A DNA stretch of 64,000 bases from Hirundichthys speculiger (lineage: Eukaryota; Chordata; Actinopteri; Beloniformes; Exocoetidae): the NCBI GenBank assembly GCA_018398805.1, contig JAGFBZ010002117.1:678501-742500 (forward strand). Reading direction: 5' to 3'. How positions within the stretch are numbered: position 1 is the stretch's first letter; each line of letters begins with the position of its first letter. Under the pieces are notes generated by a model, which was not told the origin of the DNA, did not search any database, and saw only the letters and a program-made list of their open reading frames with translations. The translations under genes were made by a program, and so were the position numbers. Shown piece after piece: positions 22,175-34,327 of this stretch.

Positions 22175-23200
22175 GGGTGAATTCCAATTCCTCCCTTAAC
22201 CCTCAATCTCAACCCTCAATCTCAAAAATGCGTGCTCCCGCTAAGGGCAAGTGGTGTCCCAATTCTAAGGGACATCAAGTTGAGGGACGAGTTTGAGGGC
22301 TGTATCGCCCTCAAAATTGAGATTTTCCGACACCACCCTTGGAAGTAAGGGCTATCCAGAAGCTAGCTACAAACGTAAGTATCTTCGTATATCTTAAAGA
22401 TATAAATGTTACGAAACCATTTTATTATGTTTGTTTGAGACTTTTTTCATGGATTAACATCGTTGTTGCGTAACATTCATTTTTTTACTTTACGGTGTTT
22501 GCTGCTGGACCGGCAGTCCCGTCGGCTTCACGTTGTACTCGTCGGTGGTCCTGGTACATTATTCAGTCCTCCGTCGCTACACAACAAAGTAACGTGAAGC
22601 TGACCCGGACCGCCGGCGGTCCGGGTCGGCTTCACGTTACTTGTACTCGTCGGTGGTCCCGTTCCGCCGTCCCGGTCCCGTCAGCGGTCCGGGTCCTGCC
22701 GGCGGTCCGGGTCCCGTCAGCGGTCCGGGTCCCGTCGGCGGTCCGGGTCGGCTTCACGTTACTTGTACTCGTCGGTGGTCCCGTTCCGCCGTTCCGGTCC
22801 CGTCAGCGGTCCGGGTCCTGCCGGCGGTCCGGGTCCTGCCGCCGGTCCGGGTCCCGTCAGCGGTCCGGGTCCCGTCGGCGGTCTGTGTCGGCTTCACGTT
22901 ACTTGTATACCTTGTTGTGTAGTGACGATGGACTGAATAATGTATCCTCTATTGTGTTATTTGCTAATATTATTTAGAGAATATACAGCGCTCTTTTCAA
23001 TGTTATCCCTGAGTCATTTCAGGAAATACAGAGACAACACGGGCTCTGATACATTTCAGTCTGATGACGTAACTGCACTCGAGGGGTGTCCCATTTCTAA
23101 GTCACAAGATAACCCTCACACTTACTTTCGAAGGTTAAGATTGAGGGCCAAAAATTGAGGGTTAAGGGCGAGGGTTGAGATTGAGGGTTAAGGGAGGAAT
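22175..23200. mobile_element. CCTTAACCC TIR element, copy A
   Basis: Starts GGGTGAATTCCAATTCCTCC and ends with GGGTTAAGGGAGGAAT. Internal subterminal repeats of CCTCAATCTCAA / TTGAGATTGAGG flank both ends. The text 'aggggtgtcccatttctaag' inside the right end is shared with copy B (54297-54753). No transposase is visible. The right TIR is shorter than in copy B. It might belong to an IS/ISL2EU-like group, but that is a guess. Confidence 0.75.
22555..22944. repeat. Fold-back structure with GC-rich minisatellite
   Basis: Outer arms 22555-22600 and 22891-22944 are inverted repeats (about 46 matched positions, with a few mismatches and an 8-nt indel). Inside, 22589-22640 is a 52-bp palindrome with a single mismatch, centred on GACCGCC-GGCGGTC. 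Between them are two ~120-bp units (about 22627-22748 and 22749-22890) built from CGGTCCGGGTCC-type repeats. Multiple frames stay open here because of the repeat composition, not because of coding. Confidence 0.85.
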
Positions 23201-23279
23201 ATCGATATGTATCGTATCGTGAGCCGAATATCGTGTATCGTATTGTGAGATTAGTGTATCGCTACAGCCTACAGCATGT

Positions 23280-24169
23280 ATGTTCCTGCTGGACTTGGAC
23301 TACGTAGCACTGGGAGCATGTTAATAGATATCAACCAAAACATTTTCAATCTCAAGCCAACAAGAGTTTAACGTGCCAAAGTGAACTGAAGGATTATTGC
23401 AGGTGACATTCAAGTCTGTCTGGCCAGCTGGAGACTGTATGTCATCATTCCCACTTTCCAACAGTTCACTGAAACCATTTTCTTCGGTCAAGATTCTTTG
23501 AAGCAGCAACAATGAAGCTCTACTCGTTTTCATGAAATAAAAATGGTCGAATTATCTATTCAGCTATTGTTTCACGAGGCCTGGATAAAAAAAAAAAATA
23601 TTCACGAAAACCAAGAAGCACTTGTTGAAAATCCTTCAATAACAGTCAGAAAGTAACAGTGCCGTTGATGGAAATATCAACAAAATAATACCACCTACTC
23701 ACAAGTGGCTCGTCTAATTTAGCACGCATTGTCCAGTTGAATGAACCAAAATTGCAGGAGTCCATCGTTTCTGCAGTTAACAGCTAAGAGGTGCGATTAT
23801 TGTAGCATAACTGAAACAGCAGAGAAAAGAAGCAACGTCAGTCAGCAAGAGTATAAAAGAAAAAAAAAAACATGATTTAACTGAAAGATATTTAACTGAA
23901 CAGCTTATTCTTTTAAATTTTGATTGAGGCATTTAAGAGGACACTACTATTATAATCAAGCTGCTATAGATGGTCTGACAATACAAAGGAATGAATCTCC
24001 TGGTGGCGTTCAGAATAAAAACCGACAACAGACCACCTGAAATTATCCATGACTCATTCGGCATCTAAACAGCATCTAAAATGCATTAATCTCCTCGGTG
24101 ATAAACCATCAACACCCAACTCCAGTCAATCTACCGATATCTAAAATAATAATACTAATAATTATAACA
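23280..24169. other. No recognisable feature
   Basis: AT-rich noncoding DNA with short A tracts. No gene seen. Confidence 0.5.
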
Positions 24170-24395
24170 GGGTGGCACGGAGGCTTGGTGGTCGGCGCTG
24201 CTTATCCGGGTTTTCTCCGGGTTTTCTCTGGGTTTTCTCGGGTTCTCTCCGGGTTTTCTCCGGGTTTTCTCTGGGTACGCCGGCATCCTCAGAGACATGC
24301 ATCTCAGGTTACCTGGAGAGTCTGAGTGCCGCTGTGCACGGTTGTTTGTTAGGCTCCAGCAGATCCCCGTCACCCCGACAAAGGAATAAGGGGGT
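24170..24395 (+). repeat. Degenerate dispersed teleost repeat (GGTGGCACGG head) with a local minisatellite
   Basis: The head 'gggtggcacggaggc', the middle 'gagacatgcatctcaggtta' and the tail 'aggctccagcagatccccgtcaccc' resemble a very common fish repeat (GGTGGCACGGTGG ... AGACATGCA ... GGCTCCAGCACCCC). In this copy the 'cgtgggttctctccgggt' part has expanded to about seven 10-11 bp CCGGGTTTTCT units (24205-24275). Class not assigned. Confidence 0.65.
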
Positions 24396-24856
24396 GTAGA
24401 TGGTTGATAATTGCAATGAGAAGGGCACAGTGGTGACAGCAGGGGAAACACTTCATGTTGAAAACAAGCTGCAGTATGTTGACTTTTTCCAAGAGACCAC
24501 TTCTGTGGGTGATCTCTCCTTGTTGACCAGCAAAAACAGAATTGTTGTGAACCTTTTGCCAAAAAACCTTTTACCAAATCAAAGTGACCAAAAACACATT
24601 TACTCCGACCTTCCTGTTGACCACCGGCGTCTTTGTGGCATTATGCAAATGCCTGTGTGATGTTCAGCAGCTCATTTTGGTCTATTGATATTAAAGTAAA
24701 ATAAAGTTCCTTTCAATGAGCTCACTATTTAAAAAGCTGGCTTTTAACATGGCTGGAAAACATTTTCCTTAACAGCCAGGCCCAGATGTATGTCAACATT
24801 AGATCTGAAAAAAATTATCAAGATGTATCAAGATCAAGATTGAATTGAATTGAATG
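24396..24856. other. Unassigned DNA with one small open frame
   Basis: A plus-strand frame of 86 codons (24400-24660) begins MVDNCNEKGTVVTAGE. No family recognised and no supporting splice or polyA context, so coding status is unsupported. Confidence 0.35.
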
Positions 24857-25271
24857 TGAGCGCAGACCTCCGCCAAGTGCAACAATTCTCCCATATAGCG
24901 ATTTACAGATTGCGATAAAATCCGCTTTCTGGATCAGATCCGGATCAGCCTTTGAAATTTGATAGAGGTTCCCATTGTCAAACCCTAAATCAAATTTCAT
25001 GAGTTTTGAACAATAATTAACGCAGATATTGAGAAACAAAATTTTCGGCCCCATTGACAATGTTATCGAAAATTTGAAAGTGATCCAGAATCCAGGATTT
25101 CTTCCGGATCACACCCAAAATGAAATCAGTTCTTCCTTTTCACATTTCTGACAAAATTCTATTCATTTCTAAAAAAATTTCATCAACATCCATCCATAAC
25201 TTTTTGAGTTATCTTGTACACAGACAGACAGACAGATAAACGCCGGCAAAACATAACCTCCTTGGTGGAGG
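24857..25271 (+). repeat. CCGCC repeat, copy lacking its left tip
   Basis: Begins at GAGCGCAGACCTCCGCC and runs through the shared 'tccagaatccaggatttcttc' and 'catccataactttttgagtt' blocks to CTCCTTGGTGGAGG. Confidence 0.9.
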
Positions 25272-25500
25272 GTTATGACGCAAAAGCAGGTAAAACGTCT
25301 GCAGTTCATTTCACGAATTAAATTGGCATTTGGCTGCTGTTTGACTGAAGCTCCCAACACGAAGCTCTAGGAGTTCTCAACGCAAGCGAAGTCAGACGAT
25401 CACAGAATCTTGTCTTTACTAAAGAAAAACCCGTTTAAAACAGAAGTGATCTTTATTAAAATCTACAATCAAGATACGCCTTTATGAGTGCAAATAAAGA

Positions 25501-25700
25501 GGGTTTACAACAAGCTGCACGCTGGGAACGTTCAGGAACAGCAAAGCCTGATTAGACGTGGACAGAAACATCTTTAAAAAAAGTCCTGGAATCGGATTCT
25601 TTGGACAGATGAAACCAAGATAAACTTGCATCTGAATGATGGGAAGAAAAACGCACATATGCCCATCAGTGTGCGACAGCGGAGACAAAAGCGCTGGATA
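25501..25700 (+). pseudogene. Tc1-like transposase fragment with the first catalytic Asp
   Basis: The plus strand reads ILWTDETKINLHLNDGKKNAH at about 25591-25654. This matches the F-x-D-E-T-K-I-N-L-x-x-x-D-G-K-K-x-V-W block that holds the first Asp of the DDE triad. Upstream 'caaagcctgattagacgtgga' corresponds to the K-A-R-L-D-F-A segment in a different frame, so there are frameshifts. After about 25700 the similarity stops, and short text near 25740-25800 resembles a different degraded hAT end. Confidence 0.75.
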
Positions 25701-27667
25701 CTTCATAGAGGAGATAAGGATGCAGCGGTCCCACTCCTTCAGTCCGGATACAGATACCGACGCCCGAGTTCTGCACATCAGCTGATATCAGACACTGATC
25801 AGACACTACTGAATGGTCGGAAGTGTCAGGCCAGACTTCAACATTACCTCCCTAGCTTTCTAAAGCAAACACATTATTGGATGCATATGAATATACTTAA
25901 CTATTATGAAAATACAGCATCTATTTCTGCATGCATATTTCTTTTACCGTGACTCAGACAAAGTCAAAATAACAGACAAGATCACGCTTTATGGCAAGCC
26001 TCATAAAGCGTGCCCAAACCCAAACCCGACATCTGGTATTAATGTATATTAGTGCATCTTTAATAGAGGAAGCATGTGTTTGTGCGTCTCTGCAGCCTGA
26101 ACGTGTTGAGATTCATGAGTAGTCGTGTGAATCAATGAGTCAGAAGCACATCGTCCTGAAGCGTGGACCGTTCACCACGGAGACCTGCTTGCAGACATGT
26201 GGCATCCGTGCACGCGAACGCACACGTGCACATATGCTGTGGATCTTTGTTACCGAACAGTGAGGCGTGCGATTGCAAACATTATGATGCTGAAGTGTAA
26301 TTAGCTGTTGTCTCCCTCTGAAAGACGCACAGACGAACTGATGGATGACAGAGTGAACGGGGCAGAGCAGGAACAGGGGAAATGTGGCGCTTAAAAAGAG
26401 GAAACTCACATGTGTAAAATAGTTCATGCAAAGTGCATGGTTATAACTCCTTGTATACATTTACACAACCACTCATCCAGAAACGACACGCATGGACACT
26501 TGAATACCTCTCACCCACATAGCGAACGTCTATGGAGGGAACAAGCGGTAATTAGGATGGTTAATGGCTCGTCTGTTGTGGTTAATTGCAGCCTGTATAG
26601 ATCCGGTTCAGGGGTGAGGAAGAGGGCAGGATGGGGGACAGAAGATGGGTCTCTTAGCTTCAGGATGATCTCAGGTTTTATTTTCCTCCATCACCGACTA
26701 GACTCCCTGCAAAGCTTTTAGAGCTCAAAAGACAGAAGAGAATTAGCAAAAAAAAAACCCCAACAAGGGTTTTAGCTTCTTTTTAGCTTTCTGCACAGTT
26801 GCAAACAGCCCCGTGTGTTTCCTAAAAGTTTTTGACCACCTCATCTACTGTCGCTTCACATGCCAACATTTGAAGTCATATGAAAACTCCATTAAAGCTG
26901 TTTTAAATGGACATTTTTGTTTTGAGGCTGTCCAGTAGTTGAACGGCTCCTTCTCAAACGGACCTGTCTTTTAATCTCTGAGACCCTCTGACTCGTTTCC
27001 CTGAGGCCTCCTCCAGCTGATGTGATGTTGGCGTACCAGCAACAGTCCACTCACTTCCTGAACTGACTTAAATTGATGCAGTTCAGACGGAGCTTAATAT
27101 CAAAACAGATTTTTAGCGGAGCAGAGCAACCCGTGGCTTCTGGGATGCTCCTAAACTGAGCCGTGGTGCTTCTGCTGGGACTCCTGCCTTTGACATGAAA
27201 GTTCAGGACCCAGGGGTCAGGACCATCTTTCTCCTGCCCACTGCCCCCCCCATGATGATCCAGGATTTGCTTGTTCTAATATGTTGTATTTCCAGGGAAT
27301 CAATCGTAGAATATGAGCTAACGAAACGAAACACAATAAAGGCTAGTCTAACAGGTAGTTATGGCCAGTACCCAGAGCACCAGGTTCTGTTCCCGAGAGC
27401 AGATAAAGCAGGACTCACTGGTCCTCCTGCTGGACCCCGATGCTTCCCTTTACAGAGCTGATGTGTTTCTCTATGATACAGTCAGTTCCCTTTTTACTTT
27501 CAGCATCGCTGGATCCGTTAATGATTTCAGAACTTCACCTCCGTCAACAGGTAAAAATGGAAGTGGAAATGCAGCTCAGTCGCCTGCATCTTTGCGGTCA
27601 AGTGTCATTTGCAGGTGAAGAAGTTAATGCAGACTTGATGTATATTTATCCAACATGACCACTGCTC
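25701..27667. other. Noncoding DNA with one hairpin
   Basis: No recognised gene. CACGCTTTATG (25983-25993) pairs with CATAAAGCGTG (26002-26012). Overlapping frames of 70-108 codons at 25626-25952, 26140-26721 and 27195-27660 show no motifs beyond the Tc1 relic. Confidence 0.4.
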
Positions 27668-28025
27668 TAGAGCTGAGCGATTTTATCGATTCTGCGATAT
27701 ATATCGATATTTTATTTCCCAAGAGAGTATTAAATTTTTCAGCCGTAGGTATCAATATTCTAAGCTTCTTTCAAAACCCCCTTGTCCCACCTTTAAAACC
27801 TTGCAAGCAACAATTATTCATTTTGTCCAGCATTTGCAAGCTGCTTGTTAGTCATATAATGTGGAATTGATGCTTGCAGTTCAATTAATTCAAACAAAGT
27901 CATTTGTGTGAACACTCACAAGATGTCACCAAAATCACTTTGTCCCTTTAAAATCTTTCAGAAAATGATGTAAATATATTGTAAGATGAATATCGGTATA
28001 CATTGCATCGTGAGCTGAATATCGT
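27668..28025 (-). mobile_element. hAT-2 MITE copy 3, right end truncated
   Basis: Starts TAGAGCTGAGCGATTTTATC and aligns with copies 2, 4 and 5 through 'tgtaagatgaatatcgg'. It then ends abruptly near 28025, before the expected TACAGCCCTA terminus. It also lacks the AATTTGCACTGTTTAAATAA block. Confidence 0.85.
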
Positions 28026-28840
28026 CATCAAGACATCAAGAAGTCATGTCTGAAGACAGCTGCAGCGCTGGGCTTCTGATGTGCAGGAAGTTGCTTCAAC
28101 GGCCCACTGATAAATATTGGCACGACAGGCCGGCGTATAATTACCGTGATATCGCTTTGCATTGTTTCCAACGTATTTCGCAGCAGCGTCTTCTCACCAA
28201 CCTGCAATCACGTCTAATGTTCACCGTGCACGAGGCAACTTTACAAAACTGACCTAATGCACGACACCCTCTCATAAAAGAGGGTGTCACACCCTAAAGG
28301 CCATCAAGGTAACGACTGGGGATCTCGTGGGATTATCAGTTACACCACTAATACCAGAGTTTCTTTTTGAATGAAAGGACAACAGTGCTCCTAACTGAGA
28401 GAAGACTAAAGACGTGAGATAATGGTTTAATCTTTGTTGGAATAATTGCACAGAGAAGTTTTCTTATATTTGCTTATACTGTTTGAGAGAAATGTGTGTG
28501 TGTGTTTCACTGTGCAGGATGTTGTGTAAAGTGCTTTCTGAGACTGGTGTTCAAAGATAATGATAAGGCATAAGGTAAAACCACGGTGAAGACACTGACA
28601 GGAAACCTCCAACAAAGATGGGAGAGCAGTAAGACAATGAGTAGGCTGCAGCCTGGTATCCACCCATCACTGAAAGCTGCTTCATGTGTAACTGGGTATT
28701 TCTCTTTTTTCTGAATAAAAAGCAAAGAAGCAGCAGAGCGTGTTCAGAGCGGTTGGAGAGTGAAACTGAAACATGTCTCTGTCCGTTCTCCTCGCGAGTA
28801 AAAAGAACATAACTCTGTGTCTTTTTTCCCTTGTGTGTGT
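28026..28840. other. Noncoding DNA with one hairpin
   Basis: GACACCCTCT-cataaa-AGAGGGTGTC lies at 28263-28288. No gene recognised. Confidence 0.45.
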
Positions 28841-29890
28841 TTTTTTTCCATATTATATTTACTGAGTTTTTAACAATATAAAACAAGCAGATGATAATGA
28901 TCCATTTGACATAAGATTTACATTAAACAACATAATCCTAAGTTAAAGAAAAAATAAAAAAAGAAAGAAAGAAAACAAGCAGCAAACATAATGAAGAAAC
29001 AAAGACAAAAAACATAAATAAAGAATAAATAAAAATAATATATTAAAATAAAACGGATAGATAAAAATCTCAGCACTAAGCATCGTTTCCTTAATTGCCT
29101 TCAGAAACTCAGTTAACGGCGACCATATTTCTTCAAAATTCCCTCCTTTTCCTCTCACAATATAAGTAAGTCAATCCAATATGATACATGATGCCATCTC
29201 CTTCACCCACATATGATTTGAGGGTACATCCATTTTCTTCCAGTACAAAGATATTAACCGTCTGGCCTGCAGGAGTCCAAAGTCAATCAATTTTAATTGT
29301 CTGGAGCTAAAAACACAATTCTCTGGATATATTCTCAATACACATATTTTTGCTTCAGCAGGTACATTTACTCCAGCAATCTTTGTCAAGGTCTGCATGA
29401 CTGACTTTCAATACTGCTGTAATTTTGGACAGTCCCACACACAGTGAAAAAGAGTACCCTTTCCATCTAAACATTTACTACAGCTATCTGGGATGTCAGG
29501 TGACCAGCCGTTCAGTTTGACCGGGGTTATGTAGGTTCTCACCAACCACTTATTTTGGAGGAGTTTCATCCTAGTATTGATTGACTGCTTTTGGGCTTTT
29601 AAACATGCATTTTCCCAGTCTGCCACTTGCATCTCCTCTTGGATATCAGATCTCCATGTGTCCAACCTATCTGTGGTGGATTCCTCATCATGTGTTTGGA
29701 AAGCTGCATAAAACAAAGAAATATGACCTCTCCTCTCAAGACTTTGCAGTATGATATTCTCTAGGTATGACAGAGTTGGTTCGGATTCAATCTGTTTATA
29801 TTTTTGACATAATGAAATGATTAACTTCTCTTGTGTGTTTAATAATGTTTTAGGTTGCTTGAACCTGACAATCTTTATGCAACCTTGATA
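28841..29890 (-). pseudogene. L1-like LINE, 3' fragment with ORF2 C-terminus
   Basis: The minus strand reads, from the 29880 side downward: KQPKTLLNTQEKLIISL, LENIILQSLERRGHISLFYAAF, then W-E-N-A-C...SINTRMKLLQNKWLVRTYITP (about 29500-29620), and SCSKCLDGKGTLFHCVWDCPKL with the C-x2-C...H-x3-C zinc knuckle typical of L1-clade ORF2 C-termini. IYPENC and DFGLLQARRLISLYWKK follow (29200-29340). The frame then runs into an AT-rich 3' part and a T8 tract at 28841 that may be the polyA. It is 5' truncated near 29890 and has a frameshift near 29405. Reverse transcriptase and endonuclease are absent. Confidence 0.85.
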
Positions 29891-32800
29891 TGGCGGTTTG
29901 AGAAGGACATGTGAATGCTTCAGTCAGGTACAGCAATGTTGCGAAAGAGGTGTGCATTTTGTTCCAATTTGTAAAACCCCCACTCAGTTTTTCAAGTTTA
30001 ACCCGCCAACAGGATGCAGAAATAAATCTGCAACTAGAAAGCAACTACACTACAGTTGCATGAACTATATCAAAAAAGACCTATGCATGTGCGTGACTGT
30101 CAAAAACTAATACATATGCCTCTTAGTTTTGACTTTCAGCTATTAAAAACGTCACATGTCACTGAATGATCAAGAAGACTTAGACCTCAACCCCAGAGAC
30201 CTGACAAGCTAAAGGGAAAGCTGGTTTTCAGAGAAACAACAAAGAAACATCTCAGAGCTGCACGTGAGGACAACAGATTAGCCGGCGTACGGTGGGAAGA
30301 AGAAGAGAAAAAACAAAAAACTCCTTTCAAGTTACAGTTTAGTCTCTTTCTGCCACAGATGCGACGTGACACCTCGTTCACTCTGCTGACAGGGTTCACA
30401 ACAGGGCCGGCAACAGAGGAGAGGGGAAAGAGGAGGTAAGGAGGAAAAAGTGCCATGGTTTGATCCCCCTACGCTCTGCCATGATGTACCTGCACAGCTT
30501 GTAAGCTGCTTGAGGTAAGAACATAATCTAACTGCCTGAAAATGTAAATGACAGTAGGAGGAGTGAATAATGAGATGAGGACGGGGGAAGTTCTGTCACA
30601 AAAACACCTTAAAAGGAACATCTCATTTATCACAACATGAGACGTTCAAGGGCTCCCAACCGTAGAAATGTAACCAACACGGATGAACAATGAGCCCTGG
30701 TCTTTCTGTGCCGTTGAGCTGCGTCATCATCACATTCATAACCACAGAGACCGCATCCAGCTGGAAGATTACTGTCATGACGAACGAAGGCAAATGGAGT
30801 TCGTAGAAAACCACTCGCCACCAGTAAACTGTTGGTGCGGTCAGCTCGGTGATGCTCAGAAAAAAACAGCGGGATCAACTCCGAGGGGGAGTCGGCGGTA
30901 AACCTCCCATTCATTTACCATCCATTTCTCCTCCGCTGGAGTTTTGACACGCTCATCTCCTCGGCAGCATCGTGCCGATTAAACCAATCCCCAAAAAGTG
31001 CACACGGCTAAAGAAAGGCAGGCCATTTATCCGTTCGTGTTACAGTTATATCACAGAGAATGTATGGAAAAATGTCCTCAAACCACATAGAAATATGTGT
31101 TCTTGACTTTATTTTAAATGGACGTAAATGTGTGTATGAGGCTCAAAAATCCCAACACTGCTTTATCAGAGAATAGACCTCCCACCATGTGCGCTGGTGC
31201 ATGAAATAAGAAGGAGTTCACCTTATTAATTTCTCTGACACATATGGTCGACCCCTTTATTGAGGACAAACACGCTCATAATAGTGCTGCTGTCATGTTT
31301 TAGTAGTTTGGGGGCTCAGCCATGATGGTGCACTGTGGATACTGTGCAAAACGTTGAAAATGCAAAATCAAGTCCAGTAAACATCTCCATCCTTGCAGGA
31401 ATCTAAAGAGATCTAAAATGAACCGTATCAGTGTTCAGTATATAATCTTCTAGATGAAACATCCATGCTGCATGTAGACAAACATGCTGAACGGCTGCTC
31501 CGTTTGCCTTATTTTTCTTTTTTTAATCTCCTGACTAAAATCAGATAAACTAATCAGTATGATTGATATCCAGGTGGGCCTGTTGGGGACTTATTTACTT
31601 CTCCATAAAGGTTTCCACAGCCTGTTTACCCCGAACGCCCCTCTGTGCATAGACCTGCAGGGAAGAGAATGATGGATCAACCCGTTCTGCCTCCCGGCGT
31701 ATCGTATATGGATGCTTGGAAAGCCCTCGGTGTCACATTTCAACGTGAAAGACAGTTTAATGGAATTCAACAGAAGCCCCACAACGTCTCCCAGCCACAG
31801 GGAAACCGCAGCCCAACGATTTCTGCTCAGGACCACGGCGTGGGGATACGGGGAGGAATCGCCATTTAGCCTGAGGCTGAGAATGTAAAAATGTGCATTT
31901 GAGCTTGGGTTATCTCAGTGATGGAACTTAATGGAATAAGAGGACGTAATTGAACTAACTCATCACACATACCCGGGAAAACACTCAAACCAAGAAAAAA
32001 GCCCATCACCAGTTTATCAGCATCCTCTGCTTCTCCCTGGACAATCTGGGCCTGTCACGAGGTTAGCTGAGGTTAGCTGCACCTCATCAGGATCTGCTCA
32101 AGTCTGACAATGACCCCCTAATTTGAGCCAGTTGGACACGTCTAAAACCTCCAGGGCAGCGGCGCTTGAGGACCAGGACCCAGAAACGCTGGTTTAAGTC
32201 ATTGCTTTGACACAGGCGTAATGGCTTTATTCATATCTAAGATAAACTGGGCCCATTCAACATTAACGAACTGACTTCTAGTAGGTTGTACTCGGGACTT
32301 CCTAGCTTAACTCGTGCTTGTTCTAACTCTTTTTGCTCTTTTTCCAGTCTAAATTGGTCCTAAAGACTTCTCCACAACGCTGCTCTCCTTGTCCAGTTAG
32401 CTTTAAGCTGTAAACATCTAGCGTTCCTCTCTCAAGTTTGTCCACTGTATTTTGTAAAGGTTTCAAGGTAAAAATTACTTATGAAAAATAAATAAAATGC
32501 TTGGGAAAAAACATTCTATACATTTGAAAGAGCACCAACCTGCCGAAGGTAAGAAAGGCTAAGACATCTGAAATAACGCTGCAGCAAAGCACACAGCCAG
32601 CAGCCCCTGCTATCCTTCGCTGCTTTGATTATACTGCCGTCTGCAGTTCATTATTGTTCTTGGAAAATAATCAGAGCTGGCATATCTGCAAGAAAATTGC
32701 TAATTGGAGTCGGCAAAGAGGACTATAATTCCGATTCATTAATTCCAAAGTGTGTGCCGAACAGAAAATGAACGCATTTGAAACACAAAGGCTTCAAGGA

Positions 32801-33647
32801 GTTTTGTTTTCCTGTTTTTGAACATGCTGTAAAAAAAGATAATGATTTCAAAACTGTACTTCTATGCATTCTGTGCTCGCTGCTGTGCTTGTTCTTCTAC
32901 AGTATTTACAGCTGTGAAAACACATTTTCAGCAGATCATTTTCCACCGTTTGCCACACGTGTGAATAAAACTGCAGAAAAACTTTTGTCTTGGTGCCGGT
33001 TCATTTGGTCAAACAGCTGTGACCCGTCAGAGCCGATGGGCTGCAACGACAACACAAGACGCTTTATACTCCATCATTCACCACAGACATTCCTAAAAAT
33101 CAGTTTAAAAGACAATAAAGACAATGAAACTACTATTTGGCACATAGAAATGGCCTCCCGTTTGAGCTCTTAGGCATGAAAAACAATGCAACAATTACAG
33201 CTTTTTTTTAAGCAACGACAAAAGGTCTATATGTACATATACATATAGATATATAACAGCACCACCTACAGAGCTCCAAAGCAAAAACATCCAACCGAGA
33301 CCTCACGCAGCATCCACGCAGTTTCTGAATGAAGAGAAGAGTAGATTCAAAATCCCCACATTGCTCTCTTGGGTTTCAAACTCACCAACACAGTTCGCCC
33401 CAACGTCTCTTCTCAAACCGCAAAACATGACCGCAGACATTGACTTTTCCTGACTATAGTCACATCCGCAGCAGAGCAGAAAGAGAGGGGGAGAGAGAGA
33501 GAGAGAGAAAGAGAGAGATGCTGACAGATGAGGGGAGGTCGGAGGAAGGAAGAGACGGAGGGAGAGATGTGGAGTGCCGAGTGCTCAGGGAACACAGTGG
33601 CGATGATCAGAGATGACTAGCGCTTACGTTACAACCACTCAACCCCC

Positions 33648-33686
<39 letters not shown>

Positions 33687-34319
33687 GGACTGAACGGGAG
33701 GAGAGAGTAGGTTGAGCCTTCAAGAGAGAAAGTGTGGAAATAGACACAAAAAGGATAAATCTATGCAGGAGGGAGAGAGAGAGAGATGAAATGAAATGAG
33801 ACGGATGTAACACAAAAGGCTGAAATTAGTGTTCATTTTTAGAAAGTAAAAGCAGAGAATCAGATATTGTTCAGTCATCTTTCTGTCAGCTGAGCTGTGC
33901 TTCTTTAAAACAGCACTAGACTGATATGACAGACGCCTTCTTCTGGGTTTGAATAAACACGGCCAGGGATTATCTAAAATCAACCTTATTCTCAGCAAGA
34001 CAATATTAGAGGTGTTTATACGAGTTTGTTCTGCTTTTTTTCCTCTTTAGGAAGAGCCACAGTGGATCACTGTGTTCCACGTACTGATTTGGCATCGGTT
34101 TTACGTCACATGCTCCTTCCTGATGCAACGCTCCCCATTTATCCAGGCTTGGGACCAACACTTTTAGAGTTAATAGAGGTTAGAGTTGATAAATGGCCTT
34201 ATAAACATTGACTGAAACATCCAGTAGTTATGGGGGAAAGGCATTTCTCATCAGGCACTTCTGACGTTACCTTCAGAACAGAGCGTACCCGAGTCCCACA
34301 AAATGGAGCCATTTTTATC
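29891..34319. other. Single-copy-looking noncoding DNA
   Basis: The longest stretch here with no recognised transposon. Small frames (for example 131 codons at 32778-33173, beginning at a TTG) show no motif. The part 32640-32760 has the homogeneous composition often seen in conserved noncoding elements. (GA)n runs lie at 33478-33519, 33648-33688 and 33771-33786. No exon could be supported. Confidence 0.4.
33478..33688. repeat. (GA)n tracts
   Basis: Two interrupted GAGA blocks (33478-33519 and 33648-33688), with a third short one at 33771-33786. GA tracts of this kind are frequent near fish promoters but are not diagnostic. Confidence 0.85.
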
Positions 34320-34327
34320 CTCTAGGT

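Larger units (their letters stand above)
21829..23271 (-). mobile_element. hAT-2 MITE copy 2, carrying a CCTTAACCC element
   Basis: Starts TAGAGCTGAGCGATTTTATC and ends GTATCGCTACAGCCTA, the reverse of copy 1. Flanks cagcacat (21821-21828) and cagcatgt (23272-23279) match at 6 of 8 positions. The body is interrupted at 22175-23200 between 'tgtattgtaa' and 'atcgatat', which are adjacent in the intact copies. Confidence 0.9.

Noticed and set aside
22495..22977. 160-codon Arg/Val/Pro-rich frame
   Set aside because: It lies in the GC-rich fold-back minisatellite, and another frame is equally open.
32778..33173. 131-codon frame with a possible membrane segment
   Set aside because: It begins at a TTG after a stop, with no family match, and such lengths are expected by chance in a window this size.
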